This document shows, one piece after another, positions 47,212 to 58,980 of a DNA stretch of 64,000 nt. The stretch comes from Datisca glomerata (lineage: Eukaryota; Streptophyta; Magnoliopsida; Cucurbitales; Datiscaceae). A model generated the notes under the pieces. The model saw nothing but the letters and a program-made list of their open reading frames with translations. It was not told where the DNA came from and searched no databases. The stretch's first letter is position 1; each line of letters opens with the position of its first letter. The stretch is taken from the NCBI GenBank assembly GCA_003255025.1, contig QANY01002930.1:992339-1056338 (forward strand). Reading direction: 5' to 3'. The position numbers and the translations under genes are program-made.

Positions 47212-48776
47212 TGTTCTTTTTCAAGCCTAATTCATTAGTAATCTTAGTGTTATCTATGTATTTTCAAGCCTAATTCATTAGTAATCTTAGTGTGATGCAT
47301 TAGTTTCTTGTTTTAATTTAGTAATTTTCTTGTTTTAGTTATGTTTTTAAAGTCTAGCTACCTTTTTAGTTATTAGGTAGTAATTGGGAAGATTGTGCAC
47401 TTAATTCGTACCTTTTGTGTAGAGCTTTAAAGTGGGCACTCAATTGGTTAGATGCTGCAGAGTAGAATGCTATATTGCTACAGCAGCAGACGAGCATGCA
47501 TGGTAGAGAACTTTTGTCGTTTAGTCCAGCTTGCACTCCAAAAGGGAGAAAAGGTCGTGGCTCTAAAAAACAGCTTTCCAGGTGGCGCTGTTGCCTTTCA
47601 AGTGGTTCTCGTCCAGCTGGAGTTGCTGCATTTCAATGGTCCCTTCTTGGTGGCATTGTAGCTTTCTAATTGTCCCTCTATAGTGCTGCTGCTTGACAAG
47701 TGTCCTCAATTTAAGTTGAAGCCCTAATTTTAAGGCTCTATATAAAGGACCTTGATCTTCCTTAAAGAGAGCCGACATTCTTACTATAAAATAGAGAAAA
47801 ATAGTGTGGAGAAGGATGAAGACAAAGCCACAAATAGGAAGGAGAAGACTTAGAGGAGGAAGACAAGAAATGGAGTATTCTTTTACTCTCTATTATTTTC
47901 TTCCCTTTTTCTTCTTTGATCCATCATTTCCTCCTTCTTCTAAGATTTTTAACTCTATATTTAATGGTTGTAACTCTGCTCCAATTTCATCTTAAGCTCA
48001 TTATGAGCTAAACTCTCTAAGCTAGTATGGGTAATGAAAATTGAAGTTGTTATTTTTGGTTATGTTGTTTCTGTTGCTTATTTCTTCTTAGCATTTCATT
48101 CAAGTGTGCTTAATGCTTAGATTTTATTATTGACTAATCAACTTTAGTAAAATATAAGTTAGATTAAGGTCCGACATGATTTAGTTTAATGGAAAAACTT
48201 GAATGATGCTTGAATGTTTAAATCGAAAATACATGGGATTAGATTCATGTAGGTTTGGGCATTTCGTGAGTTGCATACACATATGGACTTACCTAGCAAC
48301 CCTTTGGATGAAATTTAATTGGTCAATGTAAAACCTGACTGAACTTTGATATGAAGATGGTTAGGTGTACTTGATGATCTCATAAATGACAGTTTAATGC
48401 GTTTTGAGCTAAGGTAATGCTACTGGATGCTATAGCATCTGGAACAGATTTAACCAGAAATGTTAATGGATAGAGGAATTAATCATGCTAGCTCTCTTCA
48501 TTATTTGTTACATTATTAACACTATACTTACTCTTATGCTCTGCAAGTGCCGCTTTAAGTTAGTGTACTTAGCATTATCATTTTCACTTTAATTTTGAAT
48601 CATTTAAACTCAATCATTGTTACTACTGCCATATTCTTAAAATTAAATCTATTTTGATCTATGATATTGCATATTTCTCATTGGTCTCTATGGAGATTGA
48701 CACCCACTTATCACTTTATTACTTGTTAATGGTACATGTACTTGCGTAGAGATACACACCACACAACATAGGGTGA
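47212..48776 (+). mobile_element. LTR-like insertion between gypsy protease and RT
   Basis: The gypsy frame is broken after IDTSSPY (minus, about 48770) and resumes at RTWIRM (about 47212). The 1.56-kb insert has a TATA-like CTATATAAAGG at 47738 and a tail GTACTTGCGTAGAGATACAC like gypsy LTR 3' ends, so it is probably a solo LTR in plus orientation. Exact ends and a target duplication were not found. A 33-bp sequence is repeated at its left edge (47218-47250, 47261-47293). Confidence 0.55.
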
Positions 48777-49046
48777 CGATGTATCAATCACCAGGAAATC
48801 TGTGATATGGCTGAATGGGTCCGCATGCACAGGAAGTGACAAAATTCCTTCAGAATAAGTTATGGTTCCGTTGAAACTAATGAGTGGTTGCCCAGCACCA
48901 CGGAGTATTGGCGCGTCAATTGCCATCTTCTCAAGTGTCGAACGATGGAGTATATTAATGGCACTCCCGTCATCAATAAGAACCCTTCACAACAAACAGT
49001 TCTTGGTCTGAATGGTAATTACCAACGTATCATTATGTCTGTCATA
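48777..49046 (-). pseudogene. Gypsy protease
   Basis: Minus strand reads VLIDDGSAINILHRSTLEKM (active-site DDGS at about 48965-48984), then RGAGQPLISFNGTI and HADPFSHITDFLVIDTSSPY. Typical retropepsin of Tat elements, truncated by the insertion at 48776. Confidence 0.88.
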
Positions 49047-50475
49047 TCATCCGCTGTCTTCATAAAAAATGATTGGCACATCATTGTTTGCTTCTTCTGG
49101 ATCGTCGTGCACCTTGAGAGTTGGATTTTTGCAGTATATTTTCCTTTCTTTCCTCGAGGTGCCTTTAGATTCTCTTAGAGCAATGATCGTATCTACGATC
49201 CTCAGCGGTTTCTTCTCCTTAGGGCGCTCTTCATTTCTGGCTTTCCTGGGTTGATCTCTTCTGATAACAAAATCTTTCAGATATCCTTCTTGTGCAAGTT
49301 TCTCAATATAATCCTTCATTTTATAACAATCTCTAATGTAGTGGCTGACACTCCGATGATAAGAATATAATTTGTGTTTATCTCTTTCATTCGGTTCCTT
49401 AACGAGCAGAGCCAACCTCTTCAACTAGGGTTTGTCTTTGATGGTCTCAAGAATTTGATTGACCGGGATAGTCAAAGGAGTGTAAACATTCTCCCTTAGG
49501 AGGACCCAACCACCTGGCCTTGGTTTCTTTTCGACACTATCCCTTCTCTCCTCCATTTTCTCTATTCTATCGGCTCCGCGCTTTCCCGTTCTAGAACTTC
49601 CTCCACTTTGTCATTTATCGGAGCTCCATTATTCCGTCAACTTATGCATGTTAGTGCCCTGAGCAAAGTTTCCGCCATCATAAGCGGTTTATTTTTGGAC
49701 AGATCTTCGAAGAAATGTGAGATTAGGTCCAACCCTTGTCTAAACGCTAGCCTTGCCATGCACTCGTCACAATTTTCTACTCTCATCATCTCATCTTTGA
49801 AACGGTGAGTGTAATCCCGTAAAGATTCACCCTTCTTTATCGCGATTATCAATATACTCTGAGTCCTCCATAATCATCTGGTAGGGTGGAATACTGTTCC
49901 AAAAACATAGAGTACACTCTAGCAAAATTATGAATAGAACACGTGGGTAAAGAATGATACCATTTTAGCGCTTTGTCGTCCGGACTTGACGAGAACATCC
50001 AGTACATTAGCTTATCCTCATGATGGTATAGTGTCATCACTTATTTGAAATGACGCAAATGATCTATGAGATCCGACTTCTCTTCATAGCACTTGAACTT
50101 TAGGGACACGAACTTCTTTGATATAGGGGTCGCTAAGATTTTCGGACACAACGGGGATTGAGTCACAATCTCTAGGTCCGTTATGCCTGTGACGCCTAGC
50201 TTTCTTATTTCCATCATCTTTTTCTCCAGCATTCTGTCAATTGCTCGTTCCATCATCAGCTCCAATGGACCATTTTCTCCCGCAACCACTTTCCTGTAAT
50301 CTTGTGAATTGACTTCCGGTTCATCACGATGGATGTTTTGACTGGTGCCAGGGTTAGGTTGTCTGGCGGTCTGATCTTTCCGTTCTCCATCTTGAGGGTT
50401 CTCATTCTCCCGTTCTCTTGCTATAGTTCTCTGGCTTACTTCTGCTCTTGTCTCTGCAACGTCTTGTTGTAACAC
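49047..50475 (-). pseudogene. Gypsy gag
   Basis: Minus strand in pieces: N-terminal charged part with LVTGITDLEIV-like text and PLCPKILATPISKKF; capsid part ALKWYHSLPTCSIHNFARVY and GESLRDYTHRFKDEMMRVEN, ARLAFRQGL; C-terminal YSYHRSVSHYIRDCYKMKDY (zinc-knuckle-like region with first Cys replaced by Tyr-Ser). One stop near 50041 and at least two frameshifts. Confidence 0.88.
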
Positions 50476-50701
50476 GATAATCTATTCTTGCATAGTTTGC
50501 CACACGTTATGCAGCACTTTGCTGTTACGGTTCTCCATGCTTTGCATTCCCGTTAGAATGCTTGGAACATGTCTTGTACTCCTGCAGGCTGTCCGGGTTG
50601 GTTAACGAGATTATCGATAGCGTTAGCTTCATTTTTCATTTGTCACGAGCGTGTGATCTGGTTTGAGGCATTTTGGGTTATGATCTTGAGTCGATTATTA
50701 G

Positions 50702-50722
50702 CTTTCAATGAAAGCACCAAAA
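50702..50722 (-). other. Gypsy primer-binding site region
   Basis: Minus strand TTTTGGTGCTTTCATTGAAA follows the LTR end; TTTGGTGCTTTCATTGA is common next to the 5' LTR of Tat elements. Confidence 0.75.
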
Positions 50723-51101
50723 TGTAAAGCAAAATTTCCCCACACTAGAAAATAAAGAACGGAATAAATTAAAGAAAGAGAGAGAATAAAAAACAATATG
50801 GGTGTAATTGCTTGACTGAATATTGAAAGTCTTTGGAGTTACAATTGGCTTCTATTTATAGGCCTTCAATTGATTACATAAAATCTGATTTGATTTATCT
50901 AATTCCACTGAAAACGTGATCGACATAATATTCTACTTAGATCTAGTTTATCAGTATTAACAATTAGATCAATCTCAACCGCCTAATTAAATCAATGGTC
51001 TTGAGTGGTCTCCTCAGATTGTCACGTTGGCAAACCATGTGCTTTCGTTTGATTGGTCTCCCCTTGATGACATGGTTGAGAGATTAATTTATACCCGTTC
51101 A
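50723..51101 (-). repeat. Gypsy 5' LTR
   Basis: Plus strand begins TGTAAAGCAAAATTTCCCC and ends TTATACCCGTTCA, partner of 31732-32108. Confidence 0.92.
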
Positions 51102-53659
51102 AATATGTTGCTAAATACATTTATTTTAAATTCTCATTAACACAACATGATTATGAGTAATAATCATAACTAAAAATAAATATGTTTAATTACATGTGTA
51201 TCATAGTGTGTATTGACCGGTATGAATATAAGGCTAAAAAATGTATTAGAATACTGTAGAAAAAATATACCCAAGTGTATTAAGAGTCTTTTGGCATTTA
51301 AGTGTCATCAGGATGTTGAAAATAAAGGCACATAAGATACATGTCAATTAAATAGATTGTCTTGATATTCCTATTATGAACCTTATTGTTCTTTTATGAA
51401 TCTACATAAAAATATAGTCCACATATTATTTCTTATTATCAAAATTATCATTTTGATTAAGGTCAACAATATACACAGACATTAGGTTAAATCAACTTAA
51501 ACCCATAAATCTTGACAAAAAAAACTTGAACCCATAAATTTAGATCATTTGTAATTTTGGCTCATAAACTTTTGAGAGAAAACGATTTTTCACACAACTT
51601 TTAAAATATGCAAAATTAATCATCCATAACTTTATTTGGTTTGGTTTCTTTATCCGTTAGTCTAAAAAAATCGTATTTCCAAAATCCACCTAACAATTAA
51701 AAAGCATCAAGTAATGTAGGAAAAAATCTAACAACAGGAAAGAAAGTAAAAGGAAAAATTATGGACTAGGAGCACCTCTGGTTTGTCAGAATAACAAAAA
51801 AATCTGTTTAGGTATACCGTTAACTCAAATGTCGACCGACTAATTTTCCTTTCTCCTTATCCTTGGGTCCCTAGATCCTCCTTTGCCTTTGTCTTCAGTT
51901 TTGTATTGCCATCCTCTATTTAATGTTAAGTGTTGTAAGCTCTCTTTAAATACTTAAATAATAATTTCATTTAGTTGAACTCCGTATGATGCACGTAATT
52001 ATAAAAATATAAATATAGCTTAGTTATGAAATCTCCAATTAAAAGGATGTCTTGATCTAAAAATTGTTATTGAAATTAAAATTTTCTAATTGATTATAGA
52101 AATTTGAGAAAATTGTGATAAGAGTGTTGGTTTATTTAAAATAACATTTAAAAATAAATAGTAAACATTTAATTAATTCAATTACTACTAAGCTAATTTG
52201 TACAACATATAAACGTAAATATAAATGATATTGAAATTCTTAATTAACCATTATCACCCATATGATATCGATAATTATAAATCTGAATAATTTACATTAA
52301 AGATTAAGCTGCAGAGTTGAGCAAATTTTCTTTTTTAATTGATATATTAATTATCTATAAAATTACACACACACAGATATATATATATATATATTAAGTT
52401 TACACTATATATGTATAATATCAACATGCATCAATACATTTACCTGATTTACATTTCGATCTCGTGCATGCCGGTTAGTTTTTCTGCCCTAATATCTAAT
52501 CCATTCATCGTCATAATCATTTCTGAAACTCATGATCTAGATGATATCTTTTCACGTAGTAGAGTTTTCTAAACATTTCATTATTCTAGTAATTGATGTT
52601 TCTTCGACTTTTACATTATATCCTTTATTAATTTGGTAATATTCACAAGAAATAGAATTCGAAGAGTCATTCATTATCTATAGTCTAATGATCATTACAT
52701 GTTACACAAATTGTTGAAAAGTGAAATTAATATGTATGACACTTAAAATGAAATAGGCCTAAATAGAGGTCAATAATATTGAAAATAAAAATTGAGTATG
52801 TTTATAATGGAGTTGAACAACTAAAAGAAAAGAGAACAAAAATAATAAAAGTGGCTTTTAAAAAATACAAATAACAAACATTTTAGAACTTTAGATTCTA
52901 ATTTATCTAAATAGAATCACTCAATTTCTATGCTTTTTTACCAACACTATAAGTGTAATACTTAGAGAGTTAAACCCACCAAATACCAACCGATATGAAG
53001 AAAATATTACCTTAATTCATTAACCTTGCATCGTAGACATCTATCCCGCCTGGTAAAGAGAAAAAAAAGCAGAGAAAAATTATCAATTTAAAAATATAAC
53101 ATCGTAATTATAAAGTTAAGGTGATAGGTAAATTGTTCTATCTTTTAATTTGTAGTAACAACAAACTTTTGACGTTTTCGTGTCTTTTCATGTCTTCTTC
53201 ATAAACTTTTATATTTCTTATTGGTATTGATTCTTAGTATAATTAATTTAATTATTATTTAACTTAAGTTTTAACTCATTACTTTGTAATTTTACTATTT
53301 TTTTATTGGTTGATCTTATTTACTAAAAATGAAAAAGGATAAGGAAAAAAACGAAAAAGTAAACTTCTCGCATGTCCTCTCATATTTTGGTTAAGATTTC
53401 TTCTTCTTTAAGAACTTGTAGGTAGACGAATTAATTATGTATTATTATTAATATTTTAATGTACGGATTTAAATTACTGCAAAATAAAGTACAAAGCTGT
53501 AAAAAAAAAACTGTGTAACGTTCGGTAGTGATTACATTATTAAAAAGAGACGAATATTTTCCAATTTAAAGCAAAATGGAGGCCACCGAATAGTTACACA
53601 CATAGAATTAAGGTAGTTACTGATAATATAAAGGGTTAAGTGTAATTTTCTTTTCAATC
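51102..53659. other. No gene recognised; AT-rich
   Basis: Non-coding on both strands. Contains an (AC)n(AT)n microsatellite at about 52364-52395. Confidence 0.55.
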
Positions 53660-53662
53660 TGT

Positions 53663-53850
53663 TGTTAGTATTCTAGAGGCTGTTTTGGTCTTTGCCTTTC
53701 TTATGATTATTGGAGAGGTTTTATATTGTTTTCCCTCTCTCTCACTTGGTCAATGAATGCAATACCATGTTATCCTTCTTCTTCTTCTTGATATTTCTTT
53801 CTTCTCTCTATCATTCCTTCTTGATTTCTATCTCAATAGGAATTTTTTCA
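53663..53850 (+). repeat. Putative short copia 5' LTR
   Basis: From TGTTAGTATTCTAG to AATTTTTTCA, directly before a PBS. TTTATATTG near 53718 may be a TATA region. No second LTR in the window, so the start is inferred from TG...CA only. Confidence 0.55.
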
Positions 53851-53862
53851 TACTATCAGAGC
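53851..53862 (+). other. Primer-binding site
   Basis: TACTATCAGAGC, two changes from TGGTATCAGAGC. Confidence 0.75.
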
Positions 53863-53875
53863 AACATTGACTCAT

Positions 53876-54967
53876 GTCAAACGATGCATGGCTGAAATCG
53901 AAAATATCACCTCTGAAAATTAAGAAACCACTCTCAGAGATGGTTCTCAAACAAATTCTTAGATGAGTTCTTATACTAACCCTTCGTCTGAAAATTTTCC
54001 CTTTACTCAAAATTTCACCCTAAAATCACATCTTGCTTCTGCCTCTCCCTCTTCTTCTCCCTCATCTTAGAGTTATAGGGTGTGCTTGTTATCCATGCTT
54101 GAGACCTTATATGACAAATAAATTCTTTCATAAATCCAATAAGTGTGTATTCTTGGTATGCGAATGCTCAAAAAGGTTTTTTATGTTATGATATCACTTC
54201 ACATAAATGATATACTTCTAGACATGTTTATTTGATGAACACAATTTTCCCTTTGCCTCTGATACTCAACATGGGTTACCCTCATCTCAACACACTGAGT
54301 TTGACACTTCTACTTTCAGGTACTCTTCTTTCCTTCCTTCTATTAATTCGGTCAATTTTGTTCATGTTGGTTCTACTATTATATATTATGGTTCTTCTGC
54401 TTATGTGCAATCTGCTGCTTCTATCAATACTAAGAGTGCACCAGATGATTGTTTGCTTTCTATTCCTACTGCTATTGATGTTAGAACGTCTGGTAATTTA
54501 TCTGTTTGTATTAATTCTGACACTTTGCTTCAGCATTCTGATCAACATCCTCCTCTGTCTGTTTCTGCTACTTTGCCTGCTTTTGTTAGATCTGGGTTAG
54601 ACAACATTGCATCTTCATCACATGTATTGACTGATTTACATCATCCTCAACATAGTAGCATGTCTCAGTCCTCCTTGTCTCTTGTTTTACCTATAAACAT
54701 GCCTCAATCAGCTGCTATATCTCCTGCCCCTCCTTCTTTGCATCCTGCTCATGACTGTCTAGATATTTCTGCTGCTATTACTGTTGATTTACCTATTTCA
54801 TCTCAACATAATTTTAATGTCTCTTCCACATCTTCACCCACTGTTACTCAGTCTATTCATCATATGCAAACCATATCTAAATCTTGTATTTTTAAGAAAC
54901 GTGCTTTAGTTGCTTCTAGTTCTTTGCATAACTCTGTTCCTACTGAACCTACTAGCTTTAGTGCTGC
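53876..54967 (+). pseudogene. Copia gag start fused by deletion to integrase C-terminus
   Basis: After the PBS a short gag-like start (MSNDAWLKSKISPLKI-type text) runs to about 54068. It is then joined to the integrase tail: PYMTNKFFHKSNKCVFLG and FDEHNFPFASDTQHGLPSS, followed by the Ser/Pro/Gln-rich linker (HPAHDCLDISAAITVDLP, SIHHMQTISKSCIFKKRAL) and PTSFSAA before the CACTA-4 junction. Capsid, protease and the integrase core are missing. The frame reads on into CACTA-4 by chance. Confidence 0.8.
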
Positions 54968-55094
54968 TACTACAACAAACGTGTGCTTTAATAGTATAGA
55001 AGGACCGCATTTTTATCAAAACGCTAACAAAGGTTGTCTAATTTTTGGGAAAGCTAGCTCGGGGAACAAAATTACGACTCCGCCTAAAATTACT

Positions 55095-55440
55095 CTCTCT
55101 CTATCTTTTTCAAGCTCACTCAGCTTCAACCTCTATTCTATGTTGAACAAAAATTTTAAGGCTTAAGAATCAGCTCACTCTTTCATCTTTCCCTCAAGAA
55201 GCTCTCTCGAGTTAGCTCCCTCTCTCTAGTGTATCTCACAGACTCTACGACGAAGCTCACCGATAACTCTCTCAGTGACAAAGCTCACAGACAACCCTCT
55301 CAACGATAAGGCTTACAGAAAACTCTCCCTCGCTAGGCGAAGCTATCTCTCAGATCCTTCTTGCATGTTTGTCTGGAATTTCTTAAAGCTCTCTGTTTGA
55401 GCTCTCTCTCGAAGGTCGATTGCCCAGCTTCTCTTCGTTT
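55095..55440 (+). other. CT-rich leader-like region of CACTA-4
   Basis: Rich in CTCTCTC and GCTCACAGACAAC/GATAACTCTCTCAG repeats, ending CTTCGTTTTGG before GTAAATT, a plausible first donor site. It resembles a spliced plant 5' leader. Confidence 0.55.
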
Positions 55441-56192
55441 TGGGTAAATTCCTAATTCTCTACTATGCTTTAAATTTCTTGTGATTAGTTTTTCAATTTA
55501 GTTTATTTTGTTGAGATCTGTTATCAATTTGAAGTTAGTTTTCTATTTTGCTCTATAAGCGATTTTGACCTAGGGATTGATTCATAACTCTCTACTTGAC
55601 CTCTCTCCCATAGCTTCTCTTTAATGGTCTGTTTAGTTGCTTAAATGCTTTTTTTAACTTCGTTTAGCTAAACAAAAAGATATTGTAAACCACTCTACTT
55701 TTTTCAAATTCTCCTTTATTGGACCATATGTTTTTGGTATATTCTTCTGATGAAATTATTGAATCTCAATGCCGCTGGATACAACCTTCTTATGTATTTC
55801 CTTTATATTTGACTAGATTTCGATTTTGGTTTTAGTAGCGGTCTATGTGGCTAATCAGGCTTCTGGTAAAATTAATCCTATGTTTTAGTTTTATGAATTT
55901 GGGTGGGATTATGGATATATTGTTTCTTACTTTTTCATTTCCCTAATTGTGAATTTCTAATGCAGTTTTAATTTCCATGTTCTTATTAGATCTTATTTGG
56001 TTGTTTCTTTGAGTTTTGTCCTATTTATCCATATGGGCTTGCTTTTCTATTTCCTTAATTGGAGTTCGTTTTATGTTTCTAACTGTTAAAAGGCTTGCTT
56101 TTATGACTATTTGTATTTTTGCAAGAAAATGGTTACTTTCATGACTTTGAGTTTGAATTGAGCCTTGTGGTTGGTTTGATTTGTTATTGCAG

Positions 56193-56349
56193 GGAGATAC
56201 TTTTAACATGGACCTTGTTTCTACTTTTAGATTCTCACTATTGCATAATAGAACGACTCTCCTATCAAGAACTAGGTATTGCCAAGCTTTCTGGTCTTCC
56301 TGAATGGTTTTCTATCCATCCACTTAGTGCTAAGGTAGATGAAGTACAT
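56193..56349 (+). pseudogene. Captured exon, unidentified gene (exon a)
   Basis: Acceptor TTATTGCAG, donor GTGAGT. One frame is open over all 52 codons and ends ERLSYQELGIAKLSGLPEWF then SIHPLSAKVDEVH. I do not recognise the family. The second copy (63371 onward) keeps the frame with one change (LPEW to LREW). Confidence 0.6.
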
Positions 56350-56998
56350 GTGAGTTTTCATTTCAATCGTTTTTTCCTAATTGAAAATTAGGAATGAAAC
56401 CTTTACATTCTGATGGACTGTTTCAGTATCTGTCGGTAGATTATGACATTTTTTTGGTTGTTCTATCATCTGCATTTACGGTTGGTCTTCTTATGACTTC
56501 TTCAATATTTGCGTCCTTGGTAAATAGGTGAATGCCTCATCCATTTTTTATGATTTGTGAATCTATAATTTTGACAATCATGTGAAGTAAAATGAAGTTC
56601 TTATGTTAGAAAACTGTTATGATATATTTGGTAAAAAGAAGTTGGTTGGGGTTTGTCTGCATTATGTATACATTCATTTCTTTCTAAGATTTAGGGAAAG
56701 TAAAGCTTTAGATCCAAAGCAAGACAACTTTTATAGGATATGGCATTTGGGCCTTTCAATTCTGGGTGCTTGATCTAAATTACTACTGTTAAATATTTTA
56801 AATAATTTGCCTTGGGCTATGTTTATGGTGGATTGGTAAGTTTTAAGTGAGGTCTTGGTTTCTGCAAATTGTTTACACCAGATTTACCTGCAAGTTTTTT
56901 TCTATCTTTCCACTAGTTTGCTAAATTTTCTATATATTTCAGAATATTTTGTTAGTGAAATCTCATCCTAATTTTTTTGCATTTTTGCTAAAATTCAG

Positions 56999-57108
56999 GT
57001 TGGAAGCTATTTAAATTGGCAATATGCATTCCGTGGAGAGGCTATCTCATGCTTCCTTTTGCACAACTTGGATTCATAATGGAACCATTTCAATTTAAAG
57101 GTATCACC
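56999..57108 (+). pseudogene. Captured exon-like segment (exon b)
   Basis: Acceptor AAATTCAG, donor GTATCA. Two frames are readable: the one in phase with exon a gives VGSYLNWQYAFRGEAI and then a stop; another is fully open (WKLFKLAICIPWRGYLMLPF). Family unknown. Confidence 0.45.
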
Positions 57109-57180
57109 TGTTAGAAAAATTTGAGTATATTCACTAATGCTCTTGTTGAAGTTTTGAGCCCTGCTGAACTTTTCACTTTA

Positions 57181-57247
57181 GGTTTTAATCCTACTGAATC
57201 TAGAGAAGCTTTGACATCTAGTGAAATATTTACGCCTATTACTGAAG
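57181..57247 (+). pseudogene. Captured exon-like segment (exon c)
   Basis: Possible acceptor TCACTTTAG, donor GTAGGT. Reads FNPTESREALTSSEIFTPIT. Family unknown. Confidence 0.4.
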
Positions 57248-57769
57248 GTAGGTCATGCGTTGAAGTGTTAAATTGATAACTCCGTGGTTATAGCAAAAAT
57301 GTTTGAGTTCTCCCTTACAGTTTATAATTCCAGCAAGTGATGCTTGGACATAACGGAGAATTACATGTAAGTTTCTTTCTCAAGTGCTTATAATGTGAAC
57401 ATTGTGTCGTGAAGCTTTTTATTTTAAGTATTAATTAGTAGAAGTAATAATAATGAGAAGCAAGATTAATATGGTAACAATTATTCGATGGAAATAAAGC
57501 ATTAACGATTTTCATGTGTAACAAATATGAAGAGTAAGCTGCTCAAGCAACAAATGAAGGATCTAGATGCAATATGACAAGCTATTGGGGCCATAATTTT
57601 TTAGGAGTATTCTAGACTTTACTTATTTGGGATGTAATTTCTAGTAGACCATATATTATTATGTGTAAGAAATATGTGAAATTCAATACAATGATATATG
57701 ATTTTGTGATTTTTGTTGTTAATGTTATTAAATATGTGCCTAAATGCATTTTGAGGAATTAAGTATTAG

Positions 57770-58126
57770 AAAAATGCTATAAAAAGGTAAGAACATTAAA
57801 AAAGTGCCAGAAAATGTTTAAATTGCTTAAAAGTAATTTGAAACTGTTGCTATGTTTTCTAGCTTTTAAAACTAGAGCATTTTTCAAAAGTTATAATATG
57901 ATGTACCACAGCATTTTTGAAACGCTATAATAGGATAAACATGTATACTATAGCATTTTTCAAATGCTATAAAAAGTCTATCCCAACATGTTTCATTGCG
58001 TTGAAAAATTACTATCGTTTCTTTCACTTTTAATAACGTCGGCAAACACGGTGTTTTAAAAAATGCTATGGAAACTATACCATAACATTTTTTTGGCCGC
58101 TATTGTATCGTTTATGTGTTGTTGTG
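57770..58126. repeat. CACTA-4 subterminal array
   Basis: AAATGCTATAAAAA, AAACGCTATAATAG and ATAGCATTTTTC motifs in both orientations, then TTTTAATAACGTCGGCAAAC, which is the inverse of the block near the left ends of CACTA-1 and CACTA-3. Confidence 0.8.
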
Positions 58127-58129
58127 TGC

Positions 58130-58715
58130 CTCTAAACATCCACATTGGATTAAAGCAATGCAGACTGAATATGATGCACTTCAGTCTCAAAGAACTTGGA
58201 CTCTTGTCCCATTACCTCCTAACAAGAATCTAGTAGATTGTAAATAGGTTTATAAACTCAAATACAACCCTGACAGCATCATTTCTAGATATAAAGCTAG
58301 ATTGGTTGCCAAAGATTTTCATCAACATGTAGGTTTAGACTATGATGAGACTTATAGTCCTGTTATCAAACGCCCTACCATTTTGATTATTTTTCCTTTA
58401 GCTGCTACTTATAACTGGCCTATAAGGCAGCTTGATGTTAAAAGTACTTTTTTACATGGATCTTTAGCTGAGGATGTTTATATGTGCCAACCACAAGGGT
58501 TTGTTGATATACAACACCTTGATTATGTGTATAGGTTACACAAATCCTTGTATGACTCAAAACAAGCTCCAAGAGCTTGGTTTGAGCGATTTACCAGTTA
58601 TCTTCTTTCTCTTGGGTTTTTAGCCTCTCACACTGATAGCTCTCTATTTGTTTGTGCTTCATCTCATTCTCTTACCTATGTCTTACTAATTGATAGTAAA
58701 CCTTTTTATATATAA
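58130..58715 (+). pseudogene. Copia reverse transcriptase, truncated
   Basis: HPHWIKAMQTEYDALQSQ, WTLVPLPPNKNLVDCK then TAG where Trp is expected, VYKLKYNPDSIISRYKARLV, DYDETYSPVIKRPTI, LDVKSTFLHGSLAEDVYM, CQPQGFVD, SKQAPRAWFERF and LFVCASSHSLTYVLL. It stops just before the YVDD box, so the catalytic motif and RNase H are absent. Confidence 0.92.
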
Positions 58716-58980
58716 ATTTAATATGTTACAGTTATGCAGTGGTTAAAGAAAGCTTATATTACTAGATATATTAAAACAATGTACTAAAATATATTACTAA
58801 TTCCTTGATAACATATCATAGGATATATTACATATGGATTAATAATTTTTCCATAGCGTGTAATCCAATACATTTATTTATAGTATCAATTTTTTTTTGC
58901 AAAAATTGAACTTAAATCTAGTAAACTAATTAACATATATTGTAAATTATTGACAAATTATAATGTTAATCTAATTATAT

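Larger units (their letters stand above)
31732..51101 (-). mobile_element. Ty3/gypsy retrotransposon, Tat lineage, with nested insertions
   Basis: Related LTRs of 377 and 379 bp at 31732-32108 and 50723-51101 bound the element; the coding order on the minus strand is gag, protease, RT, RNase H, a second RNase H and integrase start. The second RNase H (SFGFQASNNEAEYKAL) after the first is a mark of the Tat clade. Flanking 5-mers ATTAT and AATAT agree at 4 of 5. Three other elements are inserted: copia with LTRs at 32253-42608, a solo LTR at 44659-46794, and an LTR-like piece at about 47212-48776. Many stops and frameshifts. Confidence 0.9.
54968..58126 (+). mobile_element. CACTA-4: complete CACTA element in a copia pol gene
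   Basis: Begins TACTACAACAAACG (first base T for C) and ends TGTTGTTGTG, with the 3-bp target duplication TGC at 54965-54967 and 58127-58129. Length 3,159 bp. Setting it aside with one TSD copy leaves copia codons for PTSFSAA continuing as SKHPHW in frame. CT-rich leader at the left, unidentified exons in the middle, AACGCTAT-like array at the right end. A second copy starts at 62135. Confidence 0.92.

Noticed and set aside
47452..47995. Open frames in the LTR-like insert
   Set aside because: Overlapping frames on both strands around a TATA-like site; they fit LTR sequence rather than a gene.
47212..48776. A native intron or host gene between gypsy protease and RT
   Set aside because: Gypsy motifs resume directly on the other side and the insert ends like an LTR, so an insertion is the simpler reading.
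54232..54600. Leucine-rich 122-codon frame that looks like a membrane protein (also 61414-61767)
   Set aside because: It is the shifted-frame reading of the copia Ser/Pro-rich linker, whose own frame (54405 onward) is the supported one.
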